Virus record (IMG/VR): IMGVR_UViG_3300042691_042257
Location: 1 to 22,074 of that record
Reading direction: 5' to 3' (one strand)
Length of the DNA stretch: 22,074 nucleotides
Source: a virus
This document shows positions 1 to 5,253 of the stretch, in pieces. Every line of letters starts with the position of its first letter. Positions within the stretch are counted from its first letter, which is position 1. The translations under genes were made by a program, and so were the position numbers. The notes under the pieces are model-generated. The model was given only the letters and a program-made list of their open reading frames with translations. It made no database searches and was not told the origin of the DNA.

Positions 1-208
1 TGGCATCGCAACGGCGCATGCCGACGGCCTTGATTTCGAGCTGGAAGACCTGGCCCTCGTCGGGCTCGGCCGCGGCGGCGACGCCACAGTCGAAAGCGGA
101 GAAGATCTTGCTGCGCTCGGCTCGATCGCGGGGGGCGAGCATGGAGGCGGTTTCGTGACGGTGGGCGGTGACGTCGAGGGAGGTGGCGGGAATGATGGCG
201 GTGGACAT
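1..208 (-). CDS. Hypothetical small protein, 3' part outside the window
   Basis: This open frame starts at the ATG on the minus strand at 208 and runs off the left edge without a stop, so only the first 69 residues are visible (begins MSTAIIPATSLDV). The visible part has no membrane segment and no motif I recognise; it is a soluble, mildly charged protein. It begins 26 bases after the stop of the neighbouring minus-strand gene, which makes it the next member of the leftward operon. In a transposable-type phage this arm would be expected to continue into replication or integration genes, but nothing in the visible residues shows that. Function unknown. Confidence 0.6.
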   Translation of the reverse strand, partial: MSTAIIPATSLDVTAHRHETASMLAPRDRAERSKIFSAFDCGVAAAAEPDEGQVFQLEIKAVGMRRCDA

Positions 209-234
209 GGGGCGGGAGAGGTGGGTGGTTGGAG

Positions 235-477
235 TCAGTTGGAGCCGGAGTGGAGGGGGTATCCGTTGAGGGGCTTTGCGGAGGTGGTGGGGTCGCCGCA
301 TTCGAGGCCCATGGACTGAAAGAGGCCGATCAGGGTGTAGGCCTGGTCGAGGCTGATGAGAACGGGAGTGCAGGGGGCGTTGAGGCGGCGGGCGTGGAGG
401 TCGGCGAGGTGGTTCTTGAGATGGGTGAAGATGCCTTCGAGGCGTTCGGTGGTGGTGGCGGGCGCGGTGGGGCTCAT
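235..477 (-). CDS. Hypothetical 80-aa protein of the leftward operon
   Basis: An 80-residue protein starting MSPTAPATTTERLEGIF. Its ATG overlaps the TGA of the upstream LysR-like gene as ATGA, a sign of translational coupling and good support for the start. The middle (about residues 10-57) looks helical and amphipathic; the C-terminal 20 residues contain a CGDP and an SAKPLNG stretch typical of a loop. There is no transmembrane segment and no catalytic motif. I do not recognise the family. It is most likely a small early phage protein expressed with the HTH genes around it. Confidence 0.6.
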   Translation of the reverse strand: MSPTAPATTTERLEGIFTHLKNHLADLHARRLNAPCTPVLISLDQAYTLIGLFQSMGLECGDPTTSAKPLNGYPLHSGSN

Positions 478-839
478 GCAGGGACTTTCTTGCTGTAGGT
501 GGTGAGGTCGGAGAGGGCGTTGTCGCGGAGGGCGCGGTGCTCGAGGTCGTCGAGCTGGGCGAAGAAGGGGGCGGCAACGCTGACGAGACGACGGGCGGCG
601 GGGGTGAGGCGATCGGGCCGGGGCAGGATGGCGCGCTGCTTGACGCGGCCGAGGAAGGAACAGGGCCAGTCGCTGCGGTGGAAGAGCGGGGTGCCGAGTT
701 CGTCTTCGAGCTTGCGCAGATTGTAGATGACGGCACGGCGTTGCGTGCTGTGGGCGGCGGCGACGCGGTCGAGATCGAAGTTGTGATAAACGAGGGAGAC
801 GAGGAGGTAGAGGCGTTCGAGGTTGATGCGCTTTTTCAT
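474..839 (-). CDS. LysR-type winged-helix protein without effector domain
   Basis: A 121-residue protein beginning MKKRINLERL. Residues 10-55 match the DNA-binding half of LysR-type regulators: an HTH followed by the hallmark run LRKLEDELGTPLFHR. A later LTPAARRL stretch corresponds to the LTPAG(R/K) wing and linker helix of that family. Normal LysR proteins are about 300 residues with a periplasmic-binding-like effector domain; here nothing follows the linker helix except a short tail, so this is a stand-alone DNA-binding module. The open frame extends upstream to 1232 but that part is the antisense of the neighbouring gene, so I take the ATG at 839. It overlaps the next gene by four bases. 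Likely role: DNA-binding regulator or architectural protein of the phage; target unknown. Confidence 0.7.
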   Translation of the reverse strand: MKKRINLERLYLLVSLVYHNFDLDRVAAAHSTQRRAVIYNLRKLEDELGTPLFHRSDWPCSFLGRVKQRAILPRPDRLTPAARRLVSVAAPFFAQLDDLEHRALRDNALSDLTTYSKKVPA

Positions 840-857
840 GGGATGGGCGGGAGAAAA

Positions 858-879
858 AATCATGCGGGGTGAAATCATG
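858..879 (+). repeat. AATCATG paired repeat, copy A
   Basis: Two AATCATG heptamers 15 bases apart (858-864 and 873-879), separated by a G-rich spacer ending GGGGTGA. The same arrangement recurs at 2904, 5196 and 7935. This copy sits in the 46-bp gap between two minus-strand genes and is therefore inverted relative to their transcription, whereas the other three run with their genes. It looks like a dispersed intergenic element rather than a coding relic. Confidence 0.75.
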
Positions 880-885
880 CAGGGG

Positions 886-1470
886 TCAGCGAGGGAGGGC
901 GGCGAGTTGGGATTGGAGGCGGAGCAGTTCGGATTCCTTGGCGGTGATGGCGGCCTGGACTTCGGCGCGGCGCTTGGCGCGCTCGGCGGGGGCGAGGCGG
1001 ACGCCGCTGGACTGGCTGGCCCACGACTGCTCTTCCAGATTGGCCTTGGTGCGCCATTCGTTGAGGACGCGCTTGGCATCGTCGATCTGGCTTTCGAGGG
1101 CGGCGCGGCGGACGCGAAGGGCCGCGGCCTCGGTGCCGGGATCGACAACCGGGGCCGCGGCGGGTGCGGGACGCGTCGGGGCGGGGATGGAAGGGGCGAC
1201 GGAAGGCTGGGGCGCGGCGGTGGGGATGGCATCGAGGCGGGCTTCGAGTTCGTCGATGAGCTTGGTGAGGCCGTCCATTTCGCGCTGGGCGGATTCCAGC
1301 TCGGCGAGGGTGGTCTCGTATTCGTGTTCCAGCGGTTCGAGCCGGGCGAGGTGGGCGGTCTTGAGGGCGGTGATCTCGGCGTCGTGGGTGGCGCGGAGTT
1401 GGCGGATCTGGCCCAGGTGCCAGACGTAGGAGGCGACGGCGAGGACGAGGATGACGATGGCGGATTTCAT
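886..1470 (-). CDS. Membrane-anchored coiled-coil protein, function unknown
   Basis: A 194-residue protein. Residues 2-17 form an uncleaved signal-anchor type hydrophobic helix (SAIVILVLAVASYVW). Residues 20-82 are a charged, Leu/Glu-rich coiled coil. Residues 83-112 are a Pro/Ala-rich linker, and 113-194 form a second coiled coil ending in LRLQSQLAALPR. This one-TM plus periplasmic-coil layout resembles inner-membrane spanins in outline only; no lipoprotein partner gene is embedded in or beside it, and it lies in the leftward arm, far from the lysis genes. It is preceded by a 75-bp spacer containing a copy of the 38-bp control element shared with the rightward arm, so it may be switched together with the rightward genes. 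Function not recognised. Confidence 0.65.
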   Translation of the reverse strand: MKSAIVILVLAVASYVWHLGQIRQLRATHDAEITALKTAHLARLEPLEHEYETTLAELESAQREMDGLTKLIDELEARLDAIPTAAPQPSVAPSIPAPTRPAPAAAPVVDPGTEAAALRVRRAALESQIDDAKRVLNEWRTKANLEEQSWASQSSGVRLAPAERAKRRAEVQAAITAKESELLRLQSQLAALPR

Positions 1471-1503
1471 GAGGCGATGTGGTTGGTTTGGGTTTGGGGA
1501 GAA

Positions 1504-1541
1504 TGTTCTACTCGCGTAGAGAAATTGTCAGTTTGAACAGG
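1504..1541 (-). promoter_or_regulatory. Copy of the 38-bp control element, leftward orientation
   Basis: Read on the minus strand, this stretch matches 2233-2270 of the plus strand at 34 of 38 bases, including 25 identical bases in a row (1504-1528 against 2246-2270). It contains a palindromic core TCTAC-N4-GTAGA (1507-1520) and a degraded LexA-type site, TGTTC-N4-TGACA (1526-1539), with one half-site intact and two mismatches in the other. It ends 34 bases upstream of the minus-strand gene that starts at 1470. A CTGACA and a GAACAT flanking 17 bases could serve as weak -35 and -10 boxes, with the palindrome in the spacer. Confidence 0.65.
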
Positions 1542-1545
1542 TTGG

Positions 1546-1767
1546 TTAGTTCTGGCCAATGCCGGATTCCTGGTCGGCGAGGAGGCCTTCGACGGCGAGG
1601 CGGTCGATGAGAGACTTGCTGACGCGGTCGCCGCGAAGGACGTAGAAAAGGTGGGGCTTGGTGCAGCCCACGACGGCCGCGGCTCGGCCGTAACTGACGC
1701 CATCACGGAGACGGTGGGGCGGCTCGGGGGTCCGATTCATCTTGCCTTTTGGGCGGATTTCTGTCAT
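1546..1767 (-). CDS. Small Cro/Ner-like helix-turn-helix protein
   Basis: A 73-residue protein. Residues 25-45 (SYGRAAAVVGCTKPHLFYVL) form a helix-turn-helix: a small-residue helix, a VGC turn and a recognition helix ending in the FYVLRGDR run typical of Cro-like proteins. The N-terminal 20 residues are basic and proline-rich; a second ATG at 1740 would shorten the protein to 64 residues without touching the HTH. It is the first gene of the leftward arm and is divergent from the XRE repressor across a spacer with four operator-like palindromes. That is the standard position of a lambda Cro or Mu Ner protein, which shuts down the opposing promoter during lytic growth. The role is inferred from fold and position. 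Confidence 0.7.
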   Translation of the reverse strand: MTEIRPKGKMNRTPEPPHRLRDGVSYGRAAAVVGCTKPHLFYVLRGDRVSKSLIDRLAVEGLLADQESGIGQN

Positions 1768-1801
1768 AGGGCGGGAAAGGTGAATGTTCAGAGGTTGAAT
1801 T

Positions 1802-1892
1802 TTTCCAGATCTGGAAACCGTTACTAGGAACGGTCCAGATTTGTAACTGTTCCACGTTTGGAACGCAACAATTATTTTTCCGAAAATGGAAA
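1802..1892. promoter_or_regulatory. Divergent operator array with four 16-bp palindromes
   Basis: The spacer between the two divergent HTH genes holds four related 16-bp inverted repeats of the form (G/T)(T/G)TCC-N6-(G/T)(G/T)AA(C/A): 1802-1817 (TTTCCAGATCTGGAAA, perfect), 1832-1847 (GGTCCAGATTTGTAAC, weaker), 1849-1864 (GTTCCACGTTTGGAAC) and 1877-1892 (TTTCCGAAAATGGAAA). The last one contains the repressor start codon at 1886. A further 6-bp inverted repeat, ACCGTT/AACGGT, lies at 1817-1834. A possible leftward promoter, TTGCGT (1868-1863) and TACAAA (1845-1840) with a 17-base spacer, would be covered by sites 2 and 3; this promoter call is tentative. Confidence 0.7.
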
Positions 1893-2227
1893 TTTGTCCC
1901 GAAAAGGTCGGTCAGAGGCTCCGTCAATGTGCGGAGTCTCGTGGGCTGTCGCAGACGGAGGTCTGCCGCCTGACTGGCTTTGCCACCGGGACGATGTCGC
2001 GGTATTTCAACGGAGCGTCTCTCCCGAAAAGCCAAGAGCTGCTGGAGCTCGCTAAGTTCTTCGAGGTCTCGATGGAGTGGCTTCTGACGGGAGAATCGCG
2101 GGATCCGGGGGTGCTTCGCGTGCGGGAGGATGCCGTGGCCTACGACGTGCAAAAGCGGAGAACGCTGGAGACGGCCGCGAAGGAGCTGGAGGAGATTGTG
2201 AAAACGCTTCGGGAGATGGACTGCTGA
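1886..2227 (+). CDS. XRE-family phage repressor (CI/C-like), no peptidase domain
   Basis: A 113-residue protein. Residues 7-66 are a full HTH_3/XRE domain: VGQRLRQCAESRGLSQTEVC, then a recognition helix around residues 34-44 (TGTMSRYFNG), then the SLPKSQELLELAKFFEVSMEWLLTG continuation that is highly typical of this family. Residues 86-111 form a short charged helix suited to dimerisation. Self-cleaving repressors are about 200-240 residues with an S24 peptidase domain; that domain is absent here, so RecA-stimulated autocleavage is not possible. The ATG lies inside the fourth operator-like palindrome and has no Shine-Dalgarno sequence, which suggests autoregulation by occlusion of its own start region. 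Likely the lysogeny repressor acting on the divergent array. Confidence 0.8.
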   Translation: MEICPEKVGQRLRQCAESRGLSQTEVCRLTGFATGTMSRYFNGASLPKSQELLELAKFFEVSMEWLLTGESRDPGVLRVREDAVAYDVQKRRTLETAAKELEEIVKTLREMDC

Positions 2228-2232
2228 TCGCG

Positions 2233-2270
2233 CCTGTTCCAATGAACAATTTCTCTACGCGAGTAGAACA
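2233..2270 (+). promoter_or_regulatory. 38-bp control element, rightward orientation
   Basis: This block begins six bases after the repressor stop codon and combines an exact LexA-type box (2235-2248) with the palindrome TCTACGCGAGTAGA (2254-2267). It is the plus-strand partner of the minus-strand copy at 1504-1541 (34/38 identical). The next plus-strand gene starts at 2344. The conservation of the whole block, rather than only the palindrome, suggests a shared promoter-operator unit. Confidence 0.65.
2235..2248. promoter_or_regulatory. LexA box, Verrucomicrobia type (TGTTC-N4-GAACA)
   Basis: The sequence TGTTCCAATGAACA is an exact match to TGTTC-N4-GAACA, which I recall as the published 14-bp LexA-binding motif of Verrucomicrobia. 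It lies between the end of the repressor gene and the first rightward gene, placed to repress a rightward promoter until DNA damage inactivates LexA. The match is seen directly; the binding is inferred. Confidence 0.65.
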
Positions 2271-2292
2271 ATCGCGATGTAGGAACGCAAGC

Positions 2293-2306
2293 TCTACGCG
2301 CGTAGA
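2293..2306. promoter_or_regulatory. Third CTAC-type palindrome, operator-like
   Basis: TCTACGCGCGTAGA is a perfect 14-bp palindrome and a third copy of the core found at 1507-1520 and 2254-2267, followed by the same AAC. Its centre is 39 bp from that of the second copy. It lacks the LexA-type half of the 38-bp element. Two copies in tandem before the rightward genes and one before a leftward gene suggest a dedicated regulator other than the XRE repressor, whose putative sites have a different sequence. Confidence 0.6.
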
Positions 2307-2343
2307 ACTTGCTCCCCCTCCCCCATCCTGCTAAGATCGCGCC

Positions 2344-2517
2344 ATGTTCCTCGGCATCCCCAAACAAGCTTGGTTGGTCTTCGGAATCTTGGCGGCCTTT
2401 ATCGGCGGCATGTTTCTCTGGGCGGTGTGGAACGTGGAGCGCAGCAACGCGAACCTTCGCAAGGAGCGGGAACGGGGTTGGGACGGCAGTTATCTCTACG
2501 GCGATCCGAAAAAGTGA
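2344..2517 (+). CDS. 57-aa single-pass membrane protein
   Basis: A 57-residue protein, MFLGIPKQAW at its start. Residues 10-30 form one hydrophobic helix (WLVFGILAAFIGGMFLWAVW), followed by a positively charged stretch with RKERER and a short polar tail ending YGDPKK. It is the first gene downstream of the LexA box and the CTAC palindromes, so it should be the first product of the rightward transcript. Size and topology would suit a small holin-like or regulatory membrane peptide, but no family is recognised and the true function is unknown. The frame is closed by a TGA at 2515-2517. Confidence 0.55.
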   Translation: MFLGIPKQAWLVFGILAAFIGGMFLWAVWNVERSNANLRKERERGWDGSYLYGDPKK

Positions 2518-2566
2518 CGGCTCTTTTGACGCTTGACGCGTGGAAAGGCGCGGCAATCGTTTGAAC

Positions 2567-2896
2567 ATGGTCGGACCCGTTCAGGGGGATCTCTTTCGCG
2601 GGCTGCGGCTCCATACGGAGCCGTCGGGCAAACTGCGGCTGGAGGGCACGGTGAACCTCGCCGCGGCCTACACGGGTCTCTCGCGCCAACAGATCTACGA
2701 ATACATCGAGCAGGGCGAGATTACGGCCCGGTCGCCGGGGGAGGAAACAAAGTTGGCGCTGACGAAGGATGTGCGTGGACGGCGGCGCGGGTTCAAGAAA
2801 TTTCTGGACATGCGGGATGTGTTTCGCATCGCGTATGGGGAAGAGGAGGCGCGGAAGATGCTGAAGCAACTCGGGGTCGATCCTGGCTTGAATTGA
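2567..2896 (+). CDS. Helix-turn-helix (MerR/excisionase-like) DNA-binding protein
   Basis: A 109-residue protein from the ATG at 2567; a GTG at 2540 in the same frame would add nine residues. Residues 28-55 (TVNLAAAYTGLSRQQIYEYI, then EQGEITAR) match the HTH_17/MerR-type fold of excisionases and phage activators: a short helix, AAAYTGLS turn, recognition helix with QQIYEYI, then the EQGEI wing. A basic segment GRRRGFKK follows at 71-78, then a helical C-terminus. It lies between the SOS-controlled promoter region and the lysis/late genes, so a role as late-gene activator, antirepressor or excisionase is plausible. It is the best candidate in this arm for a protein binding the CTAC palindromes, but nothing proves that. 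Confidence 0.7.
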   Translation: MVGPVQGDLFRGLRLHTEPSGKLRLEGTVNLAAAYTGLSRQQIYEYIEQGEITARSPGEETKLALTKDVRGRRRGFKKFLDMRDVFRIAYGEEEARKMLKQLGVDPGLN

Positions 2897-2903
2897 GGGA
2901 CAG

Positions 2904-2925
2904 AATCATGGGGGGTGGAATCATG
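2904..2925 (+). repeat. AATCATG paired repeat, copy B
   Basis: AATCATG at 2904-2910 and 2919-2925, spaced by a G-rich octamer, preceded by GACAG. It starts seven bases after the stop codon of the HTH gene. The 166-bp spacer 2897-3062 also contains CGCGGATTG twice (2957-2965 and 2967-2975); I see no clear promoter or terminator in it. Confidence 0.75.
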
Positions 2926-3062
2926 GGGAAGGTGGACTGAGGCGAACGATGATCTGCGCGGATTGACGCGGATTGTTTTCGGAACGGCGGTTTTTGTCTG
3001 TGGTCTCTGCTCTGTCGGCGGGGGCTTTGTCAATGGGGGGATGGGTGTGGTTTGCTGCACCC

Positions 3063-3617
3063 ATGTCCGAGGAAGCACCGGAGAAAAAGCGCAACCCGTT
3101 CGCCAACCTGGCGCGGGTCCTGATCGGGGCGGGTCTGCCTGCGATCGGCACGGCGGTGGCGGGTCCGGCCGGTGGCATCGTCGCGGCGACGGTGGCTCGC
3201 CAAGTCTTCGGCCGCGAGGACGTGGAGCCGGATGCGGTGGCCTCGGCGGTGGCGAGCGGCGCGGCCCCGGAGGCGATCGTGAAGCTCCAGGAGATCGAGG
3301 CCCGGCTGAAGGAGAAGCAGCTCGAGGCGATGACGGCGGAGTCGGCGGAAGTGACGCGCCGGCATGAGATCGACATGGCGAGCGATTCGAAGCTGTCGAA
3401 GACGGTCCGGCCGGGCGGGCTGTGGCTGCTGGTGGTGGCCTTCGTGCTTTTCGTGTTCATCGCGGCGTTTCTTGGTGCGGTGGAGAAGGCGGAGGATTTC
3501 CGATTCTACGCGGAACTGCTGAAAGAAGCGGTGCTGTGGTGGGGCTCCATCTATGTGGGCGTCCGCACGACGGAGCGCCTCGCGCCGGTCTTCAAGATGG
3601 GAGGGGGCAAGGCATGA
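3063..3617 (+). CDS. Holin, GTA-type three-TM family
   Basis: A 184-residue protein with three hydrophobic segments: residues 18-44 (ARVLIGAGLPAIGTAVAGPA), 118-140 (GGLWLLVVAFVLFVFIAAF) and 150-168 (LLKEAVLWWGSIYVGV), the last followed by RTTERLAP. A charged helix at 70-105 lies between the first two. This layout and the GG-Y-GxRTxE-like end fit the 3TM holin family first described for gene-transfer agents. Such proteins permeabilise the inner membrane so that endolysin reaches peptidoglycan. The frame continues upstream to a TTG at 2973, but the ATG at 3063 gives the normal N-terminus. The next two genes overlap it in series (ATGA junctions) and end with the endolysin, which supports a lysis role. 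Confidence 0.7.
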   Translation: MSEEAPEKKRNPFANLARVLIGAGLPAIGTAVAGPAGGIVAATVARQVFGREDVEPDAVASAVASGAAPEAIVKLQEIEARLKEKQLEAMTAESAEVTRRHEIDMASDSKLSKTVRPGGLWLLVVAFVLFVFIAAFLGAVEKAEDFRFYAELLKEAVLWWGSIYVGVRTTERLAPVFKMGGGKA

Positions 3618-3814
3618 ACGAGGTCCTCTTCCTGACGGCGGGGCTGGGTGCTCTGGTGATCGCGTTCGCGGCGGGCTTCGTGACGCGATCGGGTCGCGAG
3701 CGGCGGCTGAATGAAGTGACGGAGCTGGCCTTCCAAGAACTGGCGCGGCGTGACGAGGAGGCGCGGCGGCGCATCTCGGCGCTGGAGCGCCAACTGCAAC
3801 TTTCCAACGAATGA
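3614..3814 (+). CDS. 66-aa one-TM coiled-coil lysis-cassette protein
   Basis: A 66-residue protein with a hydrophobic helix at residues 3-23 (EVLFLTAGLGALVIAFAAGF) and a strongly charged helix from 28 to 63 (RERRLNEVTELAFQELARRD and onward). Start and stop overlap the holin and the endolysin by four bases each, so the three are translationally coupled. The topology is that of an i-spanin-like or accessory holin protein, but it is much shorter than usual Rz proteins and no outer-membrane partner was found. I call it a lysis accessory protein by position. Confidence 0.6.
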   Translation: MNEVLFLTAGLGALVIAFAAGFVTRSGRERRLNEVTELAFQELARRDEEARRRISALERQLQLSNE

Positions 3815-5184
3815 GCGACGAACCCCAACAGGTGCTCGGGGAAATCCCGGGTCTGGTGGACTGGCTCCTGGCGGAGGCGGCCCGGCGCGATGCGCTGATC
3901 GCCTCGCTGATGGCGCGAGGCTACGGGGTCAGTGCGCCGAAGGCTAAAATTGTTGAGGCTGCTGAGGCGGTAGCCCAACCCAGGGAGAAAGCGGCCCCGG
4001 CCGTGGAGCCCGACGAGGTCGAGGCGGTTGCTGGTTCCTCCGCATCCCTCATCGCGGCGATGAAGCGGCTGGGGCATTCTCTCTTTGAAAGCGACGCGAA
4101 ACCCTACAATCTGAATATCGTGGCGGTGCGCGACACGTCGCCGACGCTGGACGCGTATGGATGCCGTCTTTATGTGCTGTGGCGCGAGGCGGGGAAATGG
4201 ATGTCGCGCGACTGGGCAATCACGACCTACCCGGGATCCCATTACCTGATCCGGCGTCTGCTGTCGCGCAAGGGCTGCGCAATCCTGAAGGAAGGCCAGT
4301 ATCGCGGGGCGTATGCGATCGATCTGCACCGCGAGCTGTATCGCGCCCTGTGCCAGCGGCTCGGGTCGGTGACGGTCTACCGGGACGGGAATCGGAACCG
4401 GACCTTTGATCTCGATCCGGCAAAGACGGAAACGGGCATGTTCGGAATCAACGTCCATGCGCCGGTGACGCTGGGCGCGGGGGTGAGGAACTACGTGGAC
4501 AACCTGGTGGACTCGTCGAGCGCGGGGTGTCTGGTCTTCCGCGCGGTGCGGGAGTTCGAGGAATTCATGGGGCTGGTGACTGAGGCGGCGAAACACTGGG
4601 GCAATGCCTTCACGCTGACGCTGATCAAGGACACGGATCTCGTCGCGCGGCCGGTGGAGACGAAGCCCTTCACGGTGGGGCCGGATGGGATCGCGCTGGT
4701 GAAACATTTCGAAGGATGCCTGGAGCCGGTCGGCAATGGCACGTTCAAGGCCTACGCGGATCCGGCCCACGGGTGGAACGTACCGACGATCGGCTGGGGC
4801 ACGATCGCCTACGAAGACGGGCGCAAGGTGCGGCGCGGCGATGTGATCACGCAGGACCGCGCCGATGAGCTGCTGGCGTGGGAGCTGAGCCAGAAGGCGG
4901 CGGAGGTGAAGCGGCTGGTGACGGTGCCGCTGAACCAAGGGCAATTCGATGCGCTGGTGTCGTTCGCCTACAATCTGGGCGGGGGCAATCTGCGGGAATC
5001 GACGCTGCTGCGGAAACTGAACGCGGGAGACGTCGTGGGCGCGGCGGAGGAATTCCCGAAGTGGAACAAGGCCGCGGGGCGCGAGCTGCTCGGCCTGACG
5101 CGGCGACGGATGAGCGAGCAACGGCTCTTTCGAGGAGAGCGGCCGTTCATCGTGACGCTCGATGAGGTGAAGCGGCTGGACTGA
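3811..5184 (+). CDS. Two-domain endolysin: H/C hydrolase-like domain plus GH24 lysozyme
   Basis: A 457-residue protein. Residues 288-457 are a phage lysozyme of family GH24: E301 in HFEG, D317 in YADP and T326 in PTIGWGT form the expected catalytic set, followed by PLNQGQFDALVSFAYNLGGG, a hallmark run. This domain cleaves the glycan backbone of peptidoglycan. Residues 95-275 are a second domain with GMFGINVHAP (H216) and SSSAGCLVF (C240). The H followed by S-x-GC resembles the active site of L,D-transpeptidase/YkuD-like and related phage proteins, so a second activity on the peptide or crosslink is possible. Residues 1-75 are a helical linker region. Most GH24 endolysins are 150-180 residues, so this one is unusually long. 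It is coupled to the holin cassette by an ATGA overlap. Confidence 0.85.
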   Translation: MSDEPQQVLGEIPGLVDWLLAEAARRDALIASLMARGYGVSAPKAKIVEAAEAVAQPREKAAPAVEPDEVEAVAGSSASLIAAMKRLGHSLFESDAKPYNLNIVAVRDTSPTLDAYGCRLYVLWREAGKWMSRDWAITTYPGSHYLIRRLLSRKGCAILKEGQYRGAYAIDLHRELYRALCQRLGSVTVYRDGNRNRTFDLDPAKTETGMFGINVHAPVTLGAGVRNYVDNLVDSSSAGCLVFRAVREFEEFMGLVTEAAKHWGNAFTLTLIKDTDLVARPVETKPFTVGPDGIALVKHFEGCLEPVGNGTFKAYADPAHGWNVPTIGWGTIAYEDGRKVRRGDVITQDRADELLAWELSQKAAEVKRLVTVPLNQGQFDALVSFAYNLGGGNLRESTLLRKLNAGDVVGAAEEFPKWNKAAGRELLGLTRRRMSEQRLFRGERPFIVTLDEVKRLD

Positions 5185-5195
5185 GGGGGAGACAA

Positions 5196-5217
5196 AATCA
5201 TGGAGGGTAGAATCATT
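5196..5217 (+). repeat. AATCATG paired repeat, copy C
   Basis: AATCATG at 5196-5202 and AATCATT at 5211-5217, 15 bases apart, starting twelve bases after the endolysin stop. It is followed by a T-run and directly by the 8-bp tandem repeat at 5224. Confidence 0.75.
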
Positions 5218-5223
5218 TTTTTT

Positions 5224-5250
5224 GAACCACTGAACCACTGAACCACTGAA
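5224..5250 (+). repeat. 8-bp tandem repeat GAACCACT x3
   Basis: Three perfect head-to-tail copies of GAACCACT (5224-5231, 5232-5239, 5240-5247) plus a partial GAA. The array ends three bases before the start codon of the Gam-like gene, so it occupies the place where a ribosome-binding site would be. Copy-number slippage here could alter leader length. Confidence 0.85.
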
Positions 5251-5253
5251 TTG

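Noticed and set aside
840-1232. Long upstream extension of the LysR-like frame
   Set aside because: The added part is Pro/Ser/Arg-rich, overlaps the antisense of the membrane coiled-coil gene, and the LysR domain starts normally at the ATG at 839.
1526-1539. Second full LexA box before the leftward membrane-protein gene
   Set aside because: Only one half-site is intact (TGTTC-N4-TGACA, two mismatches); recorded as a degraded site within the 38-bp element rather than as a LexA box.
2973-3062. TTG-started extension of the holin
   Set aside because: It would add 30 residues from a spacer that contains a dispersed repeat; the ATG at 3063 gives a standard N-terminus.
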